DNA of 64,000 bases from Bartonella rattimassiliensis 15908 (GTDB lineage Bacteria; Pseudomonadota; Alphaproteobacteria; Rhizobiales; Rhizobiaceae), in contig NZ_JH725066.1 of assembly GCF_000278215.1 (NCBI RefSeq), positions 178,371 to 242,370 on the forward strand, read 5' to 3'. Positions 20,299-30,266 of the stretch are shown one piece after another (positions within the stretch are counted from its first letter, which is position 1; each line of letters starts with the position of its first letter). The notes beneath the pieces are model-generated. The model made no database searches. It was not told the origin of the DNA and was given only the letters and a program-made list of their open reading frames with translations. The position numbers were made by a program, and so were the translations under genes.

Positions 20299-21117
20299 TT
20301 ATCCTTCTTGAGCATCATCGCTTTTTTTCAGTTCTTCAAGTATTGGCATAGACATGATGTTATAGCCTGAATCAACATAATGGATTTCACCTGTAACACC
20401 TGATGATAAGTCAGAGAGTAGATAAAGAGCAGACTTTCCAATTTCCTGAATATTTACGGTACGACGCAATGGGGAATTACGTCGTTGATGTGAAAATATT
20501 GCACGCGCAGCTGCAATACCATTACCTGCTAAAGTTCTAACAGGTCCAGCTGAAATTGCATTGACGCGGATATTTTGAGGACCAAAGTCCGCTGCTAAAT
20601 AACGGACCATAGCTTCTAAAGCAGCTTTAGCAATACCCATGATGTTATAATTAGGGACAACCTGCTGTGAAGCACCATAGGTAAGAGTTAAAAGTGCTCC
20701 TCCGTTGGGCATAAGTTTACCTGCACGCTGAGCAATTTCAGTAAAGGAATAAGCTGAAATAACCATAGTGCGTTTAAAATTTTCACGTGTTGTAACATCA
20801 ACGTAACGCCCTTTTAGCTGAGTTTTATCTGAAAAACCAATGGCATGGACGATAAAATCAATCGTTTTCCATTCTTTTTCAAGTTGCTCAAAGACGTAGT
20901 CAACATTTTCAATTTTTTCAACATCACATTCTAGCACTAATTTGCAGCCAAGTTTATCTGCTAGAGGCTGAACACGTTTTCCGAAAGCATCTCCTTGATA
21001 AGTTAATGCTAATTCAGCTCCTGCTTGTGCAAGTTGACAGGCAATTCCCCAAGCAATTGAATGGTCATTTGCAATTCCCATTATAAGGCCACGTTTGCCC
21101 TCCATCAAACTCTTCAT
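20299..21117 (-). CDS. fabI: Enoyl-[acyl-carrier-protein] reductase (NADH)
   Basis: FabI carries out the last reduction in each round of fatty acid elongation. It has 272 residues and is a short-chain dehydrogenase variant. The start GKRGLIMGIANDHSIAWGIA holds the modified nucleotide-binding motif of FabI. The catalytic Tyr-x6-Lys is in PNYNIMGIAKAALE. The segment AGPVRTLAGNGI near the C-terminus is the FabI substrate-binding loop. It is the third gene of fabA-fabB-fabI, about 50 bases after fabB. Confidence 0.96.
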   Translation of the reverse strand: MKSLMEGKRGLIMGIANDHSIAWGIACQLAQAGAELALTYQGDAFGKRVQPLADKLGCKLVLECDVEKIENVDYVFEQLEKEWKTIDFIVHAIGFSDKTQLKGRYVDVTTRENFKRTMVISAYSFTEIAQRAGKLMPNGGALLTLTYGASQQVVPNYNIMGIAKAALEAMVRYLAADFGPQNIRVNAISAGPVRTLAGNGIAAARAIFSHQRRNSPLRRTVNIQEIGKSALYLLSDLSSGVTGEIHYVDSGYNIMSMPILEELKKSDDAQEG

Positions 21118-21165
21118 ATTATTCTCCGTAAGACCGTACTTTTTTCAATTACTAAGAACTTTTGT

Positions 21166-22386
21166 TTATACATAACGTTGGAAAATAAGCGTTGCATTAG
21201 TACCGCCAAAGCCAAAAGTATTTGACAATACGGTATTCAATTGTTGATTATCAAGTCGTTCACGAACGATTGGCATATCAGCAAAAGCTGGATCAAGTTC
21301 TTCAATATGGGCACTTTCACAAATAAAATTATGATTCATCATTAACAAAGTATAGATGGCTTCATGAACGCCAGCTGCTCCTAAGGAATGTCCTGTTAGA
21401 GATTTGGTAGCGGAAATAGGAGGACATTGATCACCCATTCCAAAGACACGACGGATAGCTTCTATTTCAGGAGGATCACCAACAGGGGTTGCTGTTGCAT
21501 GGGGATTGATATAATCAATTTTATTATTTACAGTTGCAAGAGCCATCCGCATACACCGTTCTGCTCCCTCTCCTGATGGGGAAACCATATCATGTCCATC
21601 GGATGTAGCGCCGTATCCAACGATTTCTCCGTAGATTTTTGCACCACGTGCTTTAGCTAGTTCTAAATCTTCAAGGACTAAAACACCCGCTCCGCCAGCA
21701 ATGACAAAACCATCACGATTAACATCATAGGCACGGGAAGCTTTGTGAGGAATGTCATTATATTTGCTAGACATAGCACCCATCGCATCGAATAAAACAG
21801 AGAGTGTCCAATCCAAATCTTCGCAACCACCAGCAAAGATGCGCTTCTGTTTACCATATTTAATCATTTCATAAGCATTACCAATACAATGATTGGAGGT
21901 AGCGCAAGCTGAAGAGATTGAATAATTTATTCCTTTTATTTTAAAGAAAGTTGCTAGTGTTGCAGATGCTGTAGAACTCATTGCTTTAGGAACAACAAAA
22001 GGTCCAACACGTTTTGGACCTTTTTGGCGTGTAATGTCAGCAGCTTCTACAATTGATTGAGTTGAAGCCCCTCCGGAGCCCATAATAATACCCGTGTGTT
22101 CGTTTGATACTTCATGAGGTTCTAGACCGGCATCTAAGATTGCTTGATCCATAGCGATGTGATTCCATGCTGTTCCACGTCCATGAAAACGTAGAGCGCG
22201 TCGATCCACAAGTTCTTCTATATTAATATCAGGTTTGCCGTAAACTCTGCTACGAAAGCCTAATTCAGCATATTGAGGTGCGTAAGAAATTCCGGACTTC
22301 GCTTCACGTAAACTGGTTAAAACGGCTTGAGGTCCATTTCCAATCGCGGAGACAATTCCCATTCCGGTTACAACAACTCGACGCAT
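21166..22386 (-). CDS. fabB: 3-oxoacyl-ACP synthase I
   Basis: FabB is the condensing enzyme needed to elongate unsaturated fatty acids. It has 406 residues. The active-site cysteine is in [17 protein letters not shown]. The two catalytic histidines are in [14 protein letters not shown] and [12 protein letters not shown], and the C-terminal glycine-rich loop is [15 protein letters not shown]. It starts [17 protein letters not shown] after a clear GGAGG site (AAGGAGGTATGA on the minus strand). It lies between fabA and fabI in the standard order. Confidence 0.96.
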   Translation of the reverse strand: MRRVVVTGMGIVSAIGNGPQAVLTSLREAKSGISYAPQYAELGFRSRVYGKPDINIEELVDRRALRFHGRGTAWNHIAMDQAILDAGLEPHEVSNEHTGIIMGSGGASTQSIVEAADITRQKGPKRVGPFVVPKAMSSTASATLATFFKIKGINYSISSACATSNHCIGNAYEMIKYGKQKRIFAGGCEDLDWTLSVLFDAMGAMSSKYNDIPHKASRAYDVNRDGFVIAGGAGVLVLEDLELAKARGAKIYGEIVGYGATSDGHDMVSPSGEGAERCMRMALATVNNKIDYINPHATATPVGDPPEIEAIRRVFGMGDQCPPISATKSLTGHSLGAAGVHEAIYTLLMMNHNFICESAHIEELDPAFADMPIVRERLDNQQLNTVLSNTFGFGGTNATLIFQRYV

Positions 22387-22433
22387 TCATACCTCCTTGT
22401 TTCATACAGAGTAGTAAAAAATAGAAATAACGT

Positions 22434-22943
22434 TCAATTTTCTTTGAATAAAGCAACACGCAAATCATTTGCCTTATAAATAGTCTCTCCATCTGCTTTT
22501 AGCCACCCATCAGCTATTCCTAAGACTAAATTTCCACGCCGGATACGTTTAAAATCTATTCCATATTCAAGAAGTTTTGTTTGTGGAGTTACCATACCTG
22601 ACAATTTAACATCACCTATTGATATCGCTCTCCCTTTCCCTGGTTCTCCCAACCAACCAAGAAAAAAACCTGTTAATTGCCACATACCATCCAATCCAAG
22701 ACATCCCGGCATGACCGGATCACCTATAAAATGACAATTAAAGAACCACAGGTCTGGTGTAATGTCAAATTCAGCACGAACTGTTCCTTTATCATATTGA
22801 CCCCCTGTTTCATTAATTTGAGTGATTCGATGAATCATTAACATTGGCGGTGCAGGCAATTGCGCATTACCTCTACCAAACATTTCGCCGCGAGCGCAGC
22901 TTAGAAGCTCTTCATAAGTGTAGCGAGACTTTTGTTCAGCCAT
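22434..22943 (-). CDS. fabA: 3-hydroxydecanoyl-ACP dehydratase/isomerase
   Basis: FabA dehydrates 3-hydroxydecanoyl-ACP and isomerises the product to the cis-3 form, the branch point to unsaturated fatty acids. It has 169 residues. The catalytic histidine is in [17 protein letters not shown] and the catalytic aspartate in [16 protein letters not shown]. An AATGGAGTA ribosome site precedes the ATG. It is the first gene of the fab operon and diverges from irr across about 240 bases, an arrangement known from Rhizobiales. Confidence 0.96.
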   Translation of the reverse strand: MAEQKSRYTYEELLSCARGEMFGRGNAQLPAPPMLMIHRITQINETGGQYDKGTVRAEFDITPDLWFFNCHFIGDPVMPGCLGLDGMWQLTGFFLGWLGEPGKGRAISIGDVKLSGMVTPQTKLLEYGIDFKRIRRGNLVLGIADGWLKADGETIYKANDLRVALFKEN

Positions 22944-23183
22944 TGTTACTCCATTTATTTGTATGTATTTTTATTTCTGCGCTTTTCCCCAACCTACTTT
23001 TAGAGCAAATTTTCAAGAGAGGGAAATGATTTTATATCATTTTTAATGACAAAGGCCCTTTTTTATGTATCTTACATAGGTAATTATTTAAAAATGGAAT
23101 ACAAGATTATACCATATTATTCCCATTTTTTTGTATTTTGATCTTATTTGAGCAGAATATATTTTGGTTTATAAGTTTATAAT

Positions 23184-23696
23184 ATGTCAGTGAATGCAGA
23201 AAATTTAGATAGAAATGAAGAGCAACAGTCCACAAAAGAGTGTGGAAATGTTGTGCAATATTATTCCATTTCTATGTTAGAGAAGCGTTTGCGTCAAAAT
23301 GGCTTGCGTCCAACGCGTCAGAGGTTAGAACTTGCATCTATGATTTTTTCTCAAGGAAATCGTCATATTACTGCTGAAGATCTCTATGAGGAAGCAGTGA
23401 AGGCAGATGTGCCTGTATCTTTAGCAACGGTTTATAATACGCTTCATCAATTTACGGAAGCGGGGTTGTTACGGATTATTGCCGTAGAAGGCTCGAAAAC
23501 TTGGTTTGATACCAATACCTCTGATCACTATCATTTTTATATAGAAGGCGAAAATCGTATTTTTGATATTCCATGTGATTTGGAAAAAGCTTCCATTATT
23601 AGAAATTTGCCTAAGCCACCAGCAGGTATGGAAATTTCACATGTTGATTTGATCGTGCGGTTGAAACCAAAAAATCAATCTTGTGATAGGGAGTGA
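23184..23696 (+). CDS. irr: Iron response regulator Irr (Fur family)
   Basis: Irr is a haem-responsive transcription factor that controls iron and haem genes in Rhizobiales. The product has 170 residues. The winged-helix DNA-binding part is seen in RLRQNGLRPTRQRLELASMI and SLATVYNTLHQFTEAGLLR. The metal/haem-sensing segment DTNTSDHYHFYIEGENR has the Irr form, and no zinc CXXC motifs are present, unlike typical Fur. The location beside fabA is the usual Irr setting. About 20 residues precede the conserved start, so the exact start is uncertain. Confidence 0.92.
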   Translation: MSVNAENLDRNEEQQSTKECGNVVQYYSISMLEKRLRQNGLRPTRQRLELASMIFSQGNRHITAEDLYEEAVKADVPVSLATVYNTLHQFTEAGLLRIIAVEGSKTWFDTNTSDHYHFYIEGENRIFDIPCDLEKASIIRNLPKPPAGMEISHVDLIVRLKPKNQSCDRE

Positions 23697-23748
23697 GAGG
23701 GGGAGGCTATGAGGAATAAAATAAATTAAGTTTGATGAGTTTGAGTAT

Positions 23749-24312
23749 TCACCAGCTTTTTATTTTTTCATCAGGATAGATTCCCCATAACTGAGGTTGG
23801 TGAAGCCATCCATGAATATTATTATTAATAGTGATTTCGCACCATTGCCCATCGCATTGGTGGATATTGCCAATAACATTAGGCTCTACTTCTGCTACAA
23901 GTTCTGCATTATCAGTGGGTTTTTTTCGGAGCATCAGTCTTTTTGTTTTATCTTTTTGCCATGGAAGAGTGATAGCAGTTCGCTTTCCTGATAAAAGCGA
24001 TTGATACACCCACCCCTCATCGCCTTCTGCATCACGAATTTTGCGCCATTGATCATATTCTTGTATGATTTCAATAGGTAATCCCTTCTTGTTGTAAGTA
24101 AAAATAATAGAATAGTTGCTTCCTGGTCCGACGCGTACATTAACACGGGTAGGTTTAATTGAAGCAAATCGAGGAAGTGGTAGACCACTAGGCCCTAAAT
24201 TTTGATTAAATGTTTGTGCATGCAACAAATGAGTTGAACCCAATACAATGATTTTTGCTATTAAGATACATGATGCGAGCCTTGAAACGCGAAACCAACG
24301 AGAATTTTGCAC
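23749..24312 (-). CDS. Exported SH3-domain protein
   Basis: The product is a 187-residue protein with an N-terminal signal sequence and two SH3b-like domains, which usually bind peptidoglycan or other envelope partners. The start is taken as GTG at 24312 because AAAGGAG lies seven bases upstream; a longer open frame to 24459 has no such site. After a hydrophobic signal (ASCILIAKIIVLGSTHLLHA) the first SH3b runs through RVNVRVGPGSNYSIIFTY to DEGWVYQSLL. The second spans about residues 118-180 (LMLRKKPTDNAELVAEV, then NIHGWLHQPQLWGIYPDE). The gene is convergent with irr. Its role is not known. Confidence 0.85.
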   Translation of the reverse strand: MQNSRWFRVSRLASCILIAKIIVLGSTHLLHAQTFNQNLGPSGLPLPRFASIKPTRVNVRVGPGSNYSIIFTYNKKGLPIEIIQEYDQWRKIRDAEGDEGWVYQSLLSGKRTAITLPWQKDKTKRLMLRKKPTDNAELVAEVEPNVIGNIHQCDGQWCEITINNNIHGWLHQPQLWGIYPDEKIKSW

Positions 24313-25554
24313 ATTTAACTCCTTTATTTCATCATATATTAAAAGTTTGCAATTTAGAAAATAAGATTGGAAATTAATAAGAATTATGACATATCGCTTG
24401 TTAAAGAGATCTAAACGATGAAAAAAATTGTTACGAGGATAGCAAAGTAAGGAAAACAAAAGTTTGAATTTCTTAATGTTTATTTTACTTATAAGAAGAT
24501 GGATAAATATTGGATTTTTATGGAGCCATATGCATGATAAAACAGTAAAGTATATTATAACCGTAGTAGTTTTTGTACGGTAGATTAAGGCTAAAGTATC
24601 ATATCTCTTTTTTGAATTTGTTTTTCGAAATGAAAGTACAGGCGAGCAAATGGATTTGATTGATCCAATTATGAGAGGGAGTATTATGAGAGATTTGACT
24701 GTCTTCAGCGTTATTACTTAATATGAAATAACGGTTAATTATAGCAATAAATCAATACGTTATAAATTTTAATTGTTAGTTGAATATAAAAATATTTTCA
24801 TCAAAAAGTAGAAATATAATGTATATTTACACGTATTAAAATACAATGTTTTCTCTATTTTTTGCCGATTTTTTTATTTTAACTCTATATAAAAGTTAAA
24901 TGAAATATTCAGCAGCAAATTTGCTCGATATCTCTCTGTGAGGTGAATTACATAAGTGATTAGCAGAAGAAACAAGAAAAAACAATCTGTAATGTAGAGA
25001 TTAAAACGCCTCATTTTTTAGAAGTGAGAGTGTTAAAAGATATAAAAAGTTACGGCTTTAAATCACTTTGTTACATAATTGCAGGAAAAGAGGATTATGT
25101 ATTTGATAGCATACCTTATAAATACATAATCACATTGCAATAATAATTTGTATTTTGCAATTTGATCTAGGATTTTCGAAAGATGCATAATATTAGTTAA
25201 CACCAAAAGAAAAACATCAAGAGATCTGTCTACCAGAAAGAGTTATTTGGCATAAGAAAAACTGTAGCAAGAGATTATAACAAAATAATCCACTCCCTTG
25301 CTTATTTTACACAACAATAGATAAATTTAAAGAATCAGAGTGTTATATGCAATGCAATGCTTAAAATACTGAACAGTGAAGTAAGAATCACCACTTTATA
25401 ATCCCATAATGTCCATTACGCTCAGATAATTCTACACACCAAAAAATACATATTATGAGAAAAACTCATTTTAGATATTCTATAAATATAAAATTTCTGC
25501 TGACTTATTTATACTATTAAGCACGTAACATTATAGCGCATACATAAAAATATA
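24313..25554. other. 1.2 kb gene-free stretch
   Basis: No gene or clear RNA could be supported. The stretch is very AT-rich with frequent stops in all frames. It presumably contains the promoter of the SH3-domain gene at its left end. I cannot rule out a small RNA. Confidence 0.4.
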
Positions 25555-25788
25555 TTACTTCATTGCAACAGGTCGTCCATTACTAACAAGACCTTCTCTT
25601 TGCGCACGCTTACGAGCAAGCTTACGTGTACGACGGATAGCTTCAGCTTTCTCACGAGCACGCCTCTCGGAAGGTTTCTCATAATAACTACGCATTTTCA
25701 TTTCACGGAAGATACCTTCACGCTGCATCTTTTTTTTCAGCGCACGGAGCGCTTGGTCAACATTATTATCACGAACGAGTACTTGCAC
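25555..25788 (-). CDS. rpsU: 30S ribosomal protein S21
   Basis: S21 is a small basic protein of the 30S subunit that helps in mRNA binding. The 77-residue product begins [20 protein letters not shown], typical of alphaproteobacterial S21, and contains [20 protein letters not shown] followed by a basic tail. It stands alone on the minus strand between an empty stretch and fhs. Confidence 0.95.
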   Translation of the reverse strand: MQVLVRDNNVDQALRALKKKMQREGIFREMKMRSYYEKPSERRAREKAEAIRRTRKLARKRAQREGLVSNGRPVAMK

Positions 25789-25974
25789 TATTTATCCTGC
25801 TTTTTTCAGTGTCATAAATGATAAGAAAAATCCACGTCCTTTTAAAAGCATATTCAAAAAGACAGAATCTTTTATCACATAAATAAGATATTTGTCTATA
25901 TTGCTTTTTAAGATTCTATTCTTTTTGTTATAAAACGCTTTTGATAATGAATGATAGAGTTTACGATTATCAAC

Positions 25975-27648
25975 TTATGAAAGTCCTTGGATCTGATCAT
26001 TTTCGTCAAGATGAATTTTTTCAGCGGCAGGGTAATGGGGTAATCCAGGCATCGTCATAACATCTCCACAAATGACAACAATAAAGCCGGCACCTGCAGA
26101 GAGACGAACTTCTCGTACAGGAACTTCAAAATCAACAGGAGCACCATATTTCTTGGGATCAGCAGAAAAAGAATAGGGTGTTTTTGCCATGCAAATAGGG
26201 TAGGTACCAAACCCTTCTTTTTCCCAAAATTCAAGTTGTTTGAGAATTGGGGTTGGGATGATGGCACCACGCCCGCCGTATAGCTTTGTTATAATACAAT
26301 TAATTTTTTGAACGAGTGGAATATTATCTTGATATAGAACTTTAAAGTGAGAATCTTGTTTTTTAATCAAGGTGACGAGTTCTTGTGCAAGTTCTATAGC
26401 GCCTTTTCCACCTTGCTCCCAATGTTTACAGATAATAGCTTTGTGTCCAGTTGTTGCTACTATTTTTTGTAATACTCTTATTTCAGCATCGCTATCGCTG
26501 TAAAAATGATTGATAGCTACAACCGAAGGGATACTGTAATGCTCCATATTTTTGATATGTCGTAAAAGATTAGCTGCTCCCTTTTCTAAAGCGGTGATAT
26601 TTTCTTCTGTCAGATTATTTTTATCCACACCGCCATTCATTTTTAATGCACGAATAGTTGCGACAATCACTGTAGCATTTGGTATAATGCCTGCTTGCCG
26701 ACATTTAATGTTGAAGAATTTTTCTGCTCCAAGATCTGCTCCAAATCCTGCTTCTGTGACAACATAATCAGCGAGTTTTAAAGCGGTTTTTGTTGCTATA
26801 ACTGAGTTGCAACCATGAGCAATGTTGGCAAAAGGTCCTCCATGAACGAGAACAGGATTATTTTCAATTGTTTGTACGAGATTGGGTTGTATGGCATCTT
26901 TGAGAAGAACTGCCATTGCACCTTCTGCATTGAGATCAGCAACGGTGATGGGCGTTTTATCATAACGATAAGCAACAATAACTTTTTTGAGTCTTTCTGT
27001 AAGGTTTTCTAAATTTTCAGAAAGACAAAGAATTGCCATAATTTCTGATGCAACAGTGATATCAAAACCTGTTTGGCGTGGAAAACCATTTGTTACGCCT
27101 CCTAATGAAATCACGATGTCGCGCAATGCACGGTCATTCATATCAAGAACGCGTCTCCAAACAATACGACGTGGATCAATGTTTAGAGTATTTCCCCAAT
27201 AAAGATGATTATCGATCATTGCGGCAAGAAGATTATGAGCAGCTGTAATAGCATGAAAATCACCGGTAAAATGTAAATTAAGGTCATCCATTGGAACGAC
27301 TTGTGCATAACCACCACCAGCAGCACCGCCTTTTATACCGAAACAGGGACCTAAAGATGGTTCTCTCAGGGTAGCTATTGTTTTTTTCCCAATGAGATTA
27401 AGAGCATCGTTGAGTCCAACTGTTGTTGTTGTTTTGCCTTCTCCGGCAGGTGTGGGATTGATCGCCGTGACGAGGATAAGTTTACCATCTGGATTTTTAT
27501 CGAGCGACTTTATGTATGCAGAAGAAATTTTAGCTTTATCATGACCATAGGGAATAAGATTTTCATGTGAGATACCAATTTTTTGTGCAATTTCAGTAAT
27601 ATGTTGCTTTTTAGCAGTGCGAGCAATTTCAATATCTGTTTTAAGCAT
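25975..27648 (-). CDS. fhs: Formate--tetrahydrofolate ligase
   Basis: This ATP-dependent enzyme makes 10-formyltetrahydrofolate from formate and tetrahydrofolate. It has 557 residues, the usual length. The nucleotide-binding loop [15 protein letters not shown] is near residue 65. Other conserved parts are [35 protein letters not shown] and the C-terminal [19 protein letters not shown]. It is a single-gene unit. No folate riboswitch could be recognised in the leader. Confidence 0.96.
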   Translation of the reverse strand: MLKTDIEIARTAKKQHITEIAQKIGISHENLIPYGHDKAKISSAYIKSLDKNPDGKLILVTAINPTPAGEGKTTTTVGLNDALNLIGKKTIATLREPSLGPCFGIKGGAAGGGYAQVVPMDDLNLHFTGDFHAITAAHNLLAAMIDNHLYWGNTLNIDPRRIVWRRVLDMNDRALRDIVISLGGVTNGFPRQTGFDITVASEIMAILCLSENLENLTERLKKVIVAYRYDKTPITVADLNAEGAMAVLLKDAIQPNLVQTIENNPVLVHGGPFANIAHGCNSVIATKTALKLADYVVTEAGFGADLGAEKFFNIKCRQAGIIPNATVIVATIRALKMNGGVDKNNLTEENITALEKGAANLLRHIKNMEHYSIPSVVAINHFYSDSDAEIRVLQKIVATTGHKAIICKHWEQGGKGAIELAQELVTLIKKQDSHFKVLYQDNIPLVQKINCIITKLYGGRGAIIPTPILKQLEFWEKEGFGTYPICMAKTPYSFSADPKKYGAPVDFEVPVREVRLSAGAGFIVVICGDVMTMPGLPHYPAAEKIHLDENDQIQGLS

Positions 27649-28691
27649 GGAAAAATTCTTTAAATTGAGTTTTTATTGACACCAGGGATCTATTCTCTTA
27701 CGGATTAATGAGAAGAGTCTATAGAGAATATAAGATATCATAGAGGGCGATGATGTGTTGTGCAAGAAATAATACGAAAGGAACACAAGAAGATTTTTAT
27801 TATTTTTTAGAAAGCATAAACTCTATATTCTAAGTTTTGATATATTTTTAGCCAGCCAATATCATTCTCAACATCAGCTGATGAAGAATATCAGGAAAAA
27901 GGCTTTTTTAAAACTTTCGATGCAGGGGAATTATTTCACTTTTTATTCTCAAATTTTTATATCTTTAAGAATATGGTATTCTTAAAAGTTTTGTTAAAAA
28001 GGATTTTGTTAAAATGGAAAAGTTTCTTCCAAAGGTGATATAGAATATTTGATTTTTAATCTTAAATTATGTTGATGAAGAAGAGACTTTAAAGCTATTT
28101 GCTTTTTAGCAATGCAAATACATTTAATGTTTAGTTCAATTAAAAAATTCTCGAAAAGAAGCTTTGGTTTTCGACAAAATGCTGATGATATTCATAAATA
28201 CCATAAGTGTTTTTACGACGATCTGTTTGAGAAGTAGTTTATTTATTATTCCAAGAATTCACTAAAAAAAGCTGTATATGGTGGTAAACCTGAATTTATG
28301 GTTTCAGATCTAAAGTTCCTTTTAAGATGGGGCTGGCAGAAATGAAATATTTAACAACATCCATTTATGGAAAAGCTAGAAATAAGCACGTAAAAATTAT
28401 CCAACAGATTGAAGAAAGTATAATCCGGAAGGGCTTAAAAACAAGCGTATAGATCGAGAAAAGAAAACAATAACACACGCTACTCATGAAACCGTTATGA
28501 TTGTTGCTAATAAAAGCGCTTTAGGGTTAGATTGAAGGCCATAATATTTCATTTTATCAAAATAGCTAAACAAACTATTCATAATGGAATAGAGCGATGA
28601 ATCATAAGCAACCTACGGACAGGTAAAAAATAAATCACATAGAAAACCACAGATCCTAAAATGCGAGCAAGATACTAAATTTATTGGTAAT
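27649..28691. other. 1 kb gene-free stretch with possible coding debris
   Basis: No intact gene is present. Short readable plus-strand runs at about 28,250-28,520 (for example MGLAEMKYLTTSIYGKARNK) look like remains of a protein gene broken by stops and frameshifts, but the family could not be named. Confidence 0.35.
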
Positions 28692-28768
28692 TGGCGCACC
28701 CGAAGAGATTCGAACTCCTGACCCCCAGATTCGTAGTCTGGTGCTCTATCCAGCTGAGCTACGGGTGC
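28692..28768 (-). tRNA. tRNA-Arg(ACG)
   Basis: A complete 77-base cloverleaf including an encoded CCA end. The acceptor stem is GCACCCG/CGGGTGC, the anticodon stem CCAGA/TCTGG encloses the loop CTACGAA, giving anticodon ACG, and the T arm contains GTTCGAATC. ACG is normally edited to ICG and reads CGU, CGC and CGA. Confidence 0.97.
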
Positions 28769-29126
28769 CCATATTTCAATTTCCTACATTGACTAGGATA
28801 AAGGGTTCCTAATCGTTTCGTTAAAGAAATGCAAGTGAAACTTGGAATAGCAATAAAAAAAATCTCTCTTTTATGAGATATTGTAAAAAAGAATATAAGA
28901 TATTATGGTCTCAGTTGGTTTTGATATGATTATTTTCTTATAAAGTAATATGAATGATAGTTAATTTGACGTTTTAGTCTATGAAAGATAGTTAGGGGGA
29001 GATGAGATATGTTTTTCGCGGTAGGGGGGTAAGAGATATACGCCTGCTGTTTGGTTTTTCTATAAAATGCTGATATTACTGTTGAATAACTGTTTCAGAT
29101 AAACATAACACAGCAAGGGTGGATGT

Positions 29127-30266
29127 ATGGCGTTATTAAAAAAGATTTTTGCATTCGTATTTTTAATTGTCATTTTAATGGTTACTTATTTGGCTGGAAA
29201 ACAGAGTGCAGAACAACCCATTTCTATGGTGGATAAAACACGAGTATCGTCTAACCCTTCAAAGGGAAAAATGGGAAGACCACCGATGAATGTTGTCGTT
29301 GATCTTGTAAAAATTAAAGATTTTTATGAGCGCCTTAATGTTTTAGGAAATGGGCAGGCACTCGCAGAAGTTGAGCTTACCCCTTTATCTCCAGGTATTG
29401 TTGATAAGCTTTTTGTATCAGCTGGTACAAAAGTACAAGTAGGTGATGCGATTGCAAAGCTTGATTCTAAAAAAGAGGAAATAGCGGCTGCAAAAGCAAA
29501 AGTACAGCGTGACAATAATTCATTAACGCTTTCGCGCATTCTTAAATTACGTGCCAGCAATACAGCGACGGAAGTTCAAGAACTTACGGCACGTTTAGAG
29601 TTAGATAACGCAAATTTAGTTTTGCGTAATGCTGAATTAGATCTGGAACGGCGAATAATTCGAGCACCTATTCCTGGAGTTATTGGTATTTTACCCGTTG
29701 ATGCGGGGAATAACGTGACCATTAATACTGTAATAGGCCGTATTGAAAATAGAGAACGAATTTTGGTCGATATATGGGCTCCTGAACGATACGTTTCGCG
29801 CCTTCATAAAGGAGATGAGGTAACGGCCACATTAACCGCGCAGCCAGATAAATCTTTTGTTGGTCATATTTATGCGATTGATAATATCGTTGATTCAGAC
29901 AGTCGCACACTTCATGTTCAGGTTGAAATCAATAATGAAAAAGATACACTCATGTCTGGTATGTCTTTTTCTGTTGCTTTGCAATTTCATGGCGGTTCTT
30001 TCCCTGTCGTTAATCCTCTTGCTGTTCAATGGAACAGTAAAGGGTCATTTGTTTGGCGTGTGAGAGAAGGAAAAGTAGAGGCTATTCCTGTATCGATTAT
30101 TCAGCATGAAGCAGATAAAGTTTTCGTAAAAGCTCCCTTAGAAAATGGTGATCAAGTTGTCATTCAAGGGGTACAAATGCTTTATCCAGGAAGTAAAGTA
30201 ACCATTGTTGATCCAAAGTTCCATCAGCAGCAATTATCAACAGTTTATGGAACAGATATACAATGA
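29127..30266 (+). CDS. RND efflux periplasmic adaptor (membrane fusion protein)
   Basis: This is the periplasmic adaptor of a tripartite efflux pump, linking the RND pump to an outer-membrane channel. It has 379 residues. An N-terminal hydrophobic segment (FAFVFLIVILMVTYLAG) anchors or exports it. The two halves of the lipoyl domain are visible (LSPGIVDKLFVSAGTKVQVG and RAPIPGVIGILPVDAGNNV), with a short alpha-hairpin between them, followed by beta-barrel and membrane-proximal domains. GGTGG precedes the ATG. The stop overlaps the start of the pump gene by four bases. The substrate is unknown, and no TolC-like gene is nearby. Confidence 0.92.
   Translation: MALLKKIFAFVFLIVILMVTYLAGKQSAEQPISMVDKTRVSSNPSKGKMGRPPMNVVVDLVKIKDFYERLNVLGNGQALAEVELTPLSPGIVDKLFVSAGTKVQVGDAIAKLDSKKEEIAAAKAKVQRDNNSLTLSRILKLRASNTATEVQELTARLELDNANLVLRNAELDLERRIIRAPIPGVIGILPVDAGNNVTINTVIGRIENRERILVDIWAPERYVSRLHKGDEVTATLTAQPDKSFVGHIYAIDNIVDSDSRTLHVQVEINNEKDTLMSGMSFSVALQFHGGSFPVVNPLAVQWNSKGSFVWRVREGKVEAIPVSIIQHEADKVFVKAPLENGDQVVIQGVQMLYPGSKVTIVDPKFHQQQLSTVYGTDIQ

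Noticed and set aside
27649..27760. Folate riboswitch before fhs
   Set aside because: I looked for the conserved core in the leader and did not find it.
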